Below, piece by piece: positions 56,234-64,000 of a stretch of DNA of 64,000 bases. Source of the stretch: Thereva unica (lineage: Eukaryota > Arthropoda > Insecta > Diptera > Therevidae); assembly GCA_949987705.1 (NCBI GenBank), contig OX465281.1, forward strand, positions 198,139,112 to 198,203,111, written 5' to 3'. Numbering within the stretch: the stretch's first letter is position 1; every line of letters begins with the position of its first letter. The notes below the pieces were generated by a model. The model searched no databases. It worked only from the letters and a program-made list of their open reading frames with translations, and was not told the DNA's origin. A program made the translations under genes and the position numbers.

Positions 56234-58995
56234 TCAAGACGGTCTGCCCGTAAGGTATTCAAAAAGACGCCTTTTAAAAACACAGCTTGATTCGATAAAT
56301 TGCAAGTTATAAGGAAGAGTATTCCAAAGCAGAGCTGCATAAACAAAGTATGAACGTCGGCCTAGCAAAGAACGAAACCGAGGAATAATTACATTATTAT
56401 TTCTACGCGATTGCGAGAGCTGGAGGTATTCAGAGAGGTAGGAGGGTTTTCGCCGTCTAAGTATATCATGAAAAAACCTCAGCAACATCTTTATAAGTTT
56501 TTATAAGTTTTTAAGGAACACCCCAAGACATTGTTCACAAAAGGCGTAGTGTGATCATATCGTCGTAGATTATAAATAAAGCGTATACAATCATTGTATG
56601 CGACTTCAATTTTCCGAGCACAAGAAGCATCTAACGAGGGAAAGACTAAGTAGCCATGCATTAGATGGGGAAGGAGTAGCGCTTTTGCTAAGCGCAAACG
56701 AAGGGCACAATTCATCAAGTTTCCATACAGACAGAGTTTCCTGAGAAGACAATAGGTTTTACTCACTATATAACGGATATGGTCACAACAGGTCATATCG
56801 TGGTTTAGAGTTATTCCGAGATTTTTAACACGATCTACACGCTGACTAGGATTGCCATTTAAAATGACTCTGGGAAAAACCAGACTGGGCTTAACAAAGT
56901 GAGCTAAAACTAGATATTGCGACTTGCCTGTATTGAGTGATAGGCGATTAGCCGAAGCCCAAAGAAGAACTTTTTGTAAGTCCTTGGATAATTTCAGCAC
57001 TCCTGACACCAATTCGTCCTTAGGCATAGAGAGGTACAGCTGTACATCATCAGCGTACATGTGAATTTTGGAGTTGTTTACTACTGCAGGAAGGGCATTA
57101 ATGAATATACTAAATAGGAGAGGGCCAAGAATTGAACCTTGCGGAACACCACAGCAGAGGATGGTAGAGGTTGAAGCAAGATTATGCAGCATTACCTGTT
57201 GCGAACGGTTATTCAAGAAACTATGCATAAGCTTGAGAGCAGATGAGGAGAAACTAAACTGTGTGCGGAGCTTTTCGAGAAGTAGGGAGTGGTCAACATT
57301 ATCAAAAGTCTTGGAAAAGTCTAGTAGTGCAAGATAGCAGACTTGGTTCCCATCTAAGTAGTTGCTAATGTCGGTCGTGATTTTAAGAAGTGCAGTATCA
57401 CAGCTGTGGGATTTTCGAAAACCAGATTGGCAGGGATTTATAAGCTGATAAAGTTCACAGAGCTCGACAATTTGAAATGCAATCAGTTTCTCAAGAACTT
57501 TTGCTAAAAACGGTAAGATACTAATAGGACGGAAGTCAGCAGGGCACTCAGGAGAAGAACATTTGGCAACAGGGAGTACAAGGGCATGTTTCCAAGAATT
57601 GGGAAATTTGGAAGTAGTGAGGCATGAGTTAATCAAATGAGTTATAATAGGTAATAGACTGGGTAACAATAGTTTAAGAAATCTCGGCGATATCTTGTCG
57701 CTCCCTGTAGCATTCGATTGAATGCCATTTATGGCACATAAAACTTCAGCGTGATTTACACAGCGGAAACTGAATCCATTAGACGACGACAGAGGAACAT
57801 GCGTAATACGGACAGAGTTACTTAAAGTAAAGTGCGAATTCAGACTTTCGGCATCGAAGTCATGGGCTATAGGCTCTTTTTTTGATTGTACCCCTAATTT
57901 ACTTAAGTTATTCCATAGTTTCTTCGGTGGCAAAGTCGGGTTGAGTCGGCGTGCGTAGAAATTTCGCTTGGCTTTTTTAATTTTAGCCGTGGTGATATTA
58001 CGGAGTCGTTTATAAGAGTTTTTGGCACTTTCGGTTTTTAGTTTTACGAATCTTTTATAGAGATACCCCCGCTCAATAATTAAGGACTTCATTTCAGGAC
58101 TGAACCAAGGCTTGGATTTTTCAGTAATGGTTTTTGTTCGAATAGGAACATACTCATCAAACAAGGACTGCATAAGCCCTCAAAAAACTTGGTCTTATCA
58201 TTAACGTCAGTAAATGTGAAAATGTTTTCCCAAGGTAACCCGTCACAACATTCAACTAGACTACGACAATCAGTGTTAGTAAAGTCACGGTAAGTAATTG
58301 TTTTAGCAGGTTGAGATCCAACTGGAATATTGCAACAGACATAATAGATCATGGTCTAGGAAACTTGGAGCGGAAATTTGGTTCTGAAAGACAATTAGGC
58401 GACTGTCACTGGTGAGTAGCAGATCAAGTTGTGATGGATGTGTTGCTTTAAAATAGGTTGGCAGAGCATTAATTGTATTTAAACCAAGACGGTGCATTGT
58501 GTATAGAAATTGCTGCTGTTGGCCACACGACTTTAGAAGATTCACATTAAAATCTCCACCAACTAAGAGATTACTGTATTTCCGCGAGGAGTTATCTATC
58601 GCTTGTTCCAGCTCGAAGAAATTATCCGTATTAAACAAACCAGGCGGACAATAGACAGATATGAGAAGAATATTCTCCGAGTTGCAGGACACTTCAACGC
58701 CCAAGAATTCAATCACGGAGGTTTTGGAGTGACAGACAATTTTAGCATTGAGGAAATCTTTGATGTATATAGCAACCCCTCCACCAATACGATCCCGACG
58801 ATCGTTGCGAAACACCCGATAACCATCAAGGGATATGAAAGAGGATGGAACTAAAGCATTCAACCAAGTTTCGCATACAAGCAATGCATGAATTCCTACA
58901 TTGAGAAACATTTCCCCAAATTCATCAATTTTGTTTTTAAGACTACGGGCATTGAAGGAACATATTTTAAAGCCACTAGACCTAGAACTGAAAAT
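56234..58995 (-). pseudogene. LINE B ORF2: endonuclease, reverse transcriptase, C-terminal domain
   Basis: The endonuclease starts near 58,990 (SFNARSLKNKIDE), then HALLVCETWLN, RIGGGVAIY, LISVYCPPG, LLVGGDFNVNLL (catalytic G-D-F-N) and FLDHDLL (S-D-H motif), with catalytic residues present. The frame shifts near 58,345 and returns near 58,170. RT spans 56,491-58,173: GSDKISPRFLK, FRPISILPFLAKVLEK, ALLDFSKTFDNVDH (first Asp), [28 protein letters not shown] (YADD), then VKNLGITLNHDMTCCDH. A 10-bp duplication near 56,492-56,511 shifts the frame before the conserved end (YFVYAALLWNTLPYNLQ and on, 56,234-56,488). ORF2 would nick the target and copy the RNA. Three frameshifts disable it, but no domain is lost. 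Confidence 0.92.
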
Positions 58996-59000
58996 TCTAA

Positions 59001-59265
59001 TGCTAGGTTTCCACTTGTCATTTTGAAATTGACAAATGACCTATTGTTACGTCATTTTGAAAATTCGCAAGTGGACATAGCGAAAAACTGATTATAATTG
59101 AATTGACCAACCGCACTTTTCAATGACTTACCAAGAATTTAAACGATTAGTGCTGTTGGTTACTTCAATTATAGGCAGTTTTTCGCTATTTCCACTTGCG
59201 AATTTTCAAAATGACGTAATAATAGGTCATTTGTCAATTACAAAACGACAAGTGGAAACCTAGCA
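59001..59265. mobile_element. 265-bp MITE with 89-bp inverted arms
   Basis: Starts TGCTAGGTTTCCACTTG and ends CAAGTGGAAACCTAGCA. The arms match over about 89 bp with roughly four mismatches, leaving a short loop, so the whole element is one hairpin. TAA flanks both sides (58,998-59,000 and 59,266-59,268). It sits just upstream of the first conserved residues of LINE B ORF2. Probably Harbinger-like by its duplication. Confidence 0.9.
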
Positions 59266-59865
59266 TAAGTAGTGTTCCTACCTTGTTATTGCAGCTGGAA
59301 TACGAATGCATTACAAGTATTCACACTCAAGAATCAAGGAGTGTTGGAAAAAGGCACGACAAATATGGCAATTAACAAAATAATATAAAGGAGAACATCT
59401 TGAAATGCAAGGACCACCACAAATAATCAATTATAAAAAGGGGAAACAACATATGAAGAAATATACCCGCACGTCGCACTTCTCTCAAATACATGGCGAC
59501 AACAACTGAGCTGCAGATCCATGATGATATCGAAAAACCATGGATCTGCCCCCCCTGTGATAACAAATATTAGCCGCGCCGTTATCACGGGCTGGGATAT
59601 TGCCGGTAAATGAAAAAGTTTCAGTTCACTTTGCTCAGTTGTTGCCGACACACCACCTCGCCTCTCGAAAAGCAAAAACGTGTTTTAATTTAATCATTAT
59701 AAGTCCGGGAAAATAGAAATTACCCCTGGTGGCCAAAAGCACCCAAGGAAAACCCACATACACAAATCTAACACAGAATGAAATTAAAACAGAAAAGTAG
59801 ATTAAGAATAAACAAACTAAAAAAAAGAAAATTATAAAAAAAAACAATAACTTAATCATAATCAA

Positions 59866-60756
59866 TCATACACTGATGCTTAGCGGCTCCAGCGATTCCA
59901 CAGATGGACACTCCAACTCAGCAAGATCACTTAATATTACGAGGGGATCTTCTTTCCTGTGAGCAACCCGCACAAGGCCATCAGTGGTGATGACACTATG
60001 CAGCAGTCCCATTTTTCGCATCCTCAGTGCAGCGCTCAGTAGTTTGTTGTTGTGCGGCGAGAGGCTTTCATTTAAATACACTGGGGAGTCAGCTGTAAAG
60101 CCCTCAAGGTTGTTGAGAGCAAACTTCTGTTTTTTCCTACGTCGCGCTCGCGCAGCAGTCATGAAGGCCTTTGCTTCACGGAAGCCTGAAAATTTGACGA
60201 CGATTGGGTTATCGCCAGTCTGTTTACCCCGTTTGAGACGAAACGCATCGACATACGGAGAAAGTTGGTGGTTAACATCAGCTGCTATGCATTTAACAAT
60301 GCTTAATGGATCCTCCTCTGGCTTCCTTGGGATCCCTCTGATGATGACGTCACTCAGCCTCTGAGAACGTATCGCATCATCAGCTAGACTGGACTTCAGG
60401 GAGGCGAACTGGCTGTTGGTGCTGCTGACTTCAAAATTAAAATCCGTTAAACGTTTTTTAATTTTAGAAACTTTAGTCTCCAGAGTTTGCACCGAGTTGT
60501 ATACTTCCATCAGCTGACTAGAGTATGAGTCAGTGATGCTGCTCAGCCCGTCCGTTAGACGGCGCTCCAAAGAGTCCAGCCTGTCCGTGACTGTTTTAAA
60601 GGTGGTAAAGTGTTCCAGAAACTGAGCTTCGGACTTCTTTAATTGTTTTACCAGATCGTCAATTTTAGCAGTGAATCTGGTTTCAAGCGCTGATAGAAGC
60701 TCTTCAAAGGTGCTAGATCCGCAGGTGCTTTCAGAAGTTGTTCTCGCGGAGCACAA
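59866..60756 (-). CDS. LINE B ORF1, coiled coil plus RRM-like nucleic-acid-binding protein
   Basis: An intact 296-residue ORF. Residues about 18-130 are a long coiled coil (LETRFTAKIDDLVKQLKKSE, DRLDSLERRL and further heptads). Residues about 130-240 resemble the RRM-like plus C-terminal domain of L1-type ORF1 proteins (SDVIIRGIPRKPEEDPL, then NPIVVKFSGFREAKAFMTAA, then a basic ARARRRKKQKFALN patch and YLNESLSPHNNKLL). Such proteins trimerise, bind the element RNA and act as chaperones. The start is the first ATG, about 55 bp from the apparent 5' end. It is the only intact LINE ORF in the window. Confidence 0.9.
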   Translation of the reverse strand: MCSARTTSESTCGSSTFEELLSALETRFTAKIDDLVKQLKKSEAQFLEHFTTFKTVTDRLDSLERRLTDGLSSITDSYSSQLMEVYNSVQTLETKVSKIKKRLTDFNFEVSSTNSQFASLKSSLADDAIRSQRLSDVIIRGIPRKPEEDPLSIVKCIAADVNHQLSPYVDAFRLKRGKQTGDNPIVVKFSGFREAKAFMTAARARRRKKQKFALNNLEGFTADSPVYLNESLSPHNNKLLSAALRMRKMGLLHSVITTDGLVRVAHRKEDPLVILSDLAELECPSVESLEPLSISV

Positions 60757-60810
60757 ACTTCAGATCTACTCACTCACGCACATGAACAGTGAATGTTGAC
60801 AGTTGACAGT

Positions 60811-63800
60811 TGACAAATAAAATAAATTGTTCGGTTTGCTGAATGAAGAGGTAAATAAATAAGACCGATCCTTTATGCAATATTAGAAGAAATTAAAACA
60901 TGCAAAACCGTAGGGGATGCAAATGTAAATGAAAATTTCCCTTGCTGTTTTTTTAATGTTCCAGGGCAGAACAGAACAGAACAGATTAAAATTAGTTAGG
61001 AAGTGTGTTTGACCCCTTCGGTCCATACGATCAACTTCCCAGTATGATGAACGTAGACGGAATAAACTGACTTCTTACAAAATAGTAATACGTTTAGCAC
61101 TAGTAGGAAATTGACTAGTATCAGAACTGGTGACTGGTTTTTTACAAGCTTTTTATATTAATTTCGTTCTCTGAGGACGACAAATCTTAGGATCGATTTT
61201 CCAATCACTTCCCGATATCCGTTGATGCTCAAATTTAGCACACACCTTTGGTATTGTAGACAAAACAATATAGTATGTTCAATTTTATGGTACATCCAAT
61301 ATGGCGGCCACCATAAAATGGCGGATTACTCTTTTCTTTACAGCCCTTCGACATGGGTATCAAATGAAAGGGTTTAATGAGTATAATAGAGTAAGCTATG
61401 TGACCTCATTTTAGATCCAATATGGTCAAAATATTTTATTATTTAAAAATAAACAAATCGTAATTAATGTATTTTAAATTTCTTGTTTGATGTCGTGTAC
61501 AATTCAGTTTCACTCTCTGAATCTGTTTCAAATAAAAATATATCAACATTTTATTCTACTCGCAAGTAACAAGCAAGTTATTTTGCAAAGTGCAAGTGAG
61601 ATTTTGCAAAGTGCGAACTAAGTTTTATTGAAAAATAAAAAAATCATTTCGTTCAATTAACAATACTTACATTGTAATGCTTGTAAATAAATTTCTATAA
61701 ACCTTAAGTTTTTTTGAATTTATCACATGAAATGAATAGGTTTTAAGATGATACAGTCTAAATTTTATCTCTAAATATGCATTTGTTAATTAACAATTGG
61801 ACAAAATACAATAAGCGAAATATCTCGAGTTTACTTTAATAAAAATGAACTTTATTTTTTTTTAAATTAACGGTATCAGATTTAATAAAAAGTTTTAAGT
61901 TAAATATTACAAATGGCCGAAAAAATGCAATTGTTGTTATTTAATTTATAAACAAATGTAAAAAAAGCAACCGAATTGCATTAACAAAATTCGTTTTAAT
62001 TGCATTCGAAAGCTGGCATCGATATCTACATTTTGAAAAAAAAAAAAAGTTTCATTTTGGGCTCAATGGCATAAAATGGCGGGCATCTCAAATTTTAGAT
62101 AACTAATGCAATTCTGGCCAATGGGTTTAATATTTTTACAAGTTTATTTTCTGAAAGTTTGATGCAAATTGGTCTAGTTGACCGTCTTGGGTTCTAAAAT
62201 GAAAAAAATTCTGGTTTTTTATCCTTTTTTCAGTTTTGTAGGTTATGTACGTACTTCAGAGACTTCCAACTAAAAACATTTTATTGACAATTTCATACAA
62301 AGACCCTGGTTTTTAGTTTGGTCCGATCCGACTTATAGAATCGGAGTTATTCACATGTTCAGGTCGAAAAACGCGGTAAAAAAATTTAATTGTTTATAAC
62401 AAAAGTAGCACAAGGTTCACGAGGTTCAAAACTTATGAATATACTCCTGGTGATACCCCAAACAGGATAAAATCATAATATTGCTGTTACCAGACTATAC
62501 CTATCTCTTCATTTTTTTGGCCTACTATTTACCACTACCACTATTTTTTACTTGTACATGATAGTACAAGGTTTGAAGAAAAGTTTAAGCTCTCGAACGT
62601 TGATCCAGCGAAATCCATGGATCAAGAGGAGCGTTTTTACAAGAACGCCTTTTTTTGCAAAAAGTGAAATTTCAAGGAAACTGTTCAATATTTCGCAACA
62701 AAAATTACACCGTTTTTTCAGCTAGCAAGAAGCAATATTTGTACCAAATAACAAATATGTAAGTGACGTTAAACAAAAGTTATTAGCAAATTAAAAAAAC
62801 GTGATTTTCGACAGTTTTTCCCATTTTTCTCTTAGTACAGTCAAATTAAGCCGAAAAAAGCGAAATAGCGGAAATGGTCGGGTACAGGCTGAAAATTGGC
62901 ACAGAGCTTCCTTTTAGGGTTCTTAATAAGGGGTTATAAAGTCTACCGATTTTCTACCCCGGGAACCTTTCTTTTTAGGGGGTTTTAGGGTCAAAATATC
63001 TGTTTTTTGCAAATGCATCTGAAACCGTAAGTCCTATCATAAAAAAATGTTCACAAAGTTTGTAGCTCATACGATTTTCTACAAAAAATGTTATTATACA
63101 TTTTCCCGTACGTATTGCTATTCATGAGATATCACCGTTTTAAAGATTTAAAATATTCATATGAACTCATTCACGACTTGTATAGGTTTTCCGACGTTCA
63201 AGTTGGACTACTTTTCTAATTTTTTCAGGGGTCATTCCTGGATGTATTTGGAGGAAAAATGTGTTCTAGATAGGGGGCTAACCACTAAGATACAGGGTGT
63301 TCGCGAAAAAACAATGTCTTTTTTTGTCATTTATTTAGAGTTGAATAACTCCTAGACCAATTATCGTAAACCAATATACTTAGACTCATCTTTTAGGTCA
63401 AAGTGTATTCTTTTATTTGATATAAAGATCAGGAACTTGACTTGCTCCGTTTAGAAGATATGTAGGTTCAAAGCATGAGCGAAATGTTTAAAAGCCTAAT
63501 GATATTTTTGGACGATTTTTAAAGAGTGTCGGATTCTGATAAGTGATGTTTTGTTGGAAAGCTATCGCTGTGCAGAATCCAAAAAGATCACTTCGTTTAG
63601 AGCGGGTCTTATTTCGATATTAGCAGAACTTATCAATTTAATGTCTTTCTGACACTTAGTTGAAGTTTTTCATTTCAATAAAAAAAGGCCCGAGCGAATG
63701 ATATGAAATTTTTTAAGAGCATTTTTTAGTTAATATTCTTCTTTCGGCATTTCAAAGAAGTCGATATAGTTTCTGGTTCGCGCGGTATCATGCAGGTAAA

Positions 63801-64000
63801 AAAGTCACGAACGTCGTTTAAACAAAAAACGGTTCGACCGAATTTTATAAAAAACTTTTCAGATCATATTTTCGTCAATACTCTTTGAACGACGCCTCAA
63901 CGAAGTCGTTATCTTTTTTGTTTCGCGCGATATCGTGCAGGAACAAAATTACCACATACGTACGTACACACAGCCCTACATACTTCTTCTCAAATTTTTG
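60811..64000. other. Noncoding end of window
   Basis: No gene recognised. 61,262-61,440 repeats the dispersed motif of 52,560-52,752. A-run at 62,036-62,048. From about 62,080 the sequence has T-runs and GAGTTAT-type words similar in style to 32,640-33,000 and the long-TIR arms, but I could not align them. The ORF at 63,161-63,355 has no motif. Confidence 0.45.
61262..61440 (+). repeat. Dispersed noncoding repeat, second copy
   Basis: Contains ATGGCGGCCACCATAAAATG, GGGTATCAAATGAAAGGG and CATTTTAGATCCAATATGG. Related to the copy split by the hAT-like element at 52,753. Biological class unknown. Confidence 0.65.

Larger units (their letters stand above)
55442..60810 (-). mobile_element. Nearly full-length LINE B with ORF1 and ORF2
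   Basis: Read leftwards: a short 5' region (60,757 to about 60,810), ORF1 (60,756-59,866), an about 0.6-kb inter-ORF region plus a MITE, and ORF2 (about 58,995-56,234) with endonuclease, RT and C-terminal domain. The 3' UTR (interrupted by another MITE) ends in a (TAA)n-type tail, seen as ATT repeats at 55,445-55,495. Two-ORF layout, APE endonuclease and TAA tail fit the I/Jockey superfamily. Boundaries at both ends are approximate; no target duplication was identified. Confidence 0.85.

Overview
This window looks like a TE-dense stretch of an insect nuclear genome. The evidence is AT-rich DNA with almost no long host ORFs, several non-LTR retrotransposon families, a complete Ty3/Gypsy element with a tRNA-Lys-type primer site, hAT, Tc1/mariner and Harbinger-like elements, Helitron helicase relics, and one spliced exon that reads as the start of an animal diacylglycerol kinase. 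I cannot name the species. No rRNA, CRISPR or bacterial-type gene is visible. All similarity calls come from reading motifs; no database search was run.

Layout. 1-2.7 kb holds little beyond a LINE relic (1621-1840). 2.79-6.08 kb is a unit with about 490-bp inverted termini, inserted with an apparent ATAT duplication into an RTE-type reverse transcriptase. Inside it are a Helitron-type helicase relic and a second RTE fragment. 6.4-11.3 kb is unexplained. 11,300-17,942 is a full-length Gypsy element with 699- and 747-bp LTRs, PBS, gag, a broken pol, a third ORF split by a tRNA-derived SINE, a polypurine tract, and a GGTT target duplication. 18-21.3 kb holds a MITE and an old Gypsy pol relic on the minus strand. 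22.0-23.5 kb has a repeated TTATGAAAGAGCC motif around a short psq-like helix-turn-helix ORF.

24-39 kb is a patchwork of two LINE families, called here A (Jockey/CR1-like) and B (I/Jockey-superfamily-like), with RTE pieces and hAT-type elements bounded by exact 8-bp duplications. 42.0-46.2 kb has an R1-like RT fragment and a decayed third LINE (C) on the minus strand. At 47,220-47,301 lies the only convincing host-gene piece: an acceptor-exon-donor unit on the minus strand coding for the N terminus of a type I diacylglycerol kinase. Just upstream of that exon is a 1.76-kb hAT-like element with two MITEs nested in it. 49.6-54 kb holds a Helitron helicase relic, a Tc1 relic and a 1.2-kb hAT-like element rich in CAAGAA repeats. 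55.4-60.8 kb is a nearly full-length LINE B on the minus strand with two MITEs inserted. The last 3 kb is noncoding with dispersed-repeat motifs.

How it fits together. Nearly all coding potential belongs to selfish elements, most of them broken. Target duplications and interruptions give a relative order of events: RTE into LINE B, the long-TIR unit into an RTE, and MITEs into LINE B and into a hAT-like element. The window probably lies in introns or 5' flank of the Dgk gene.
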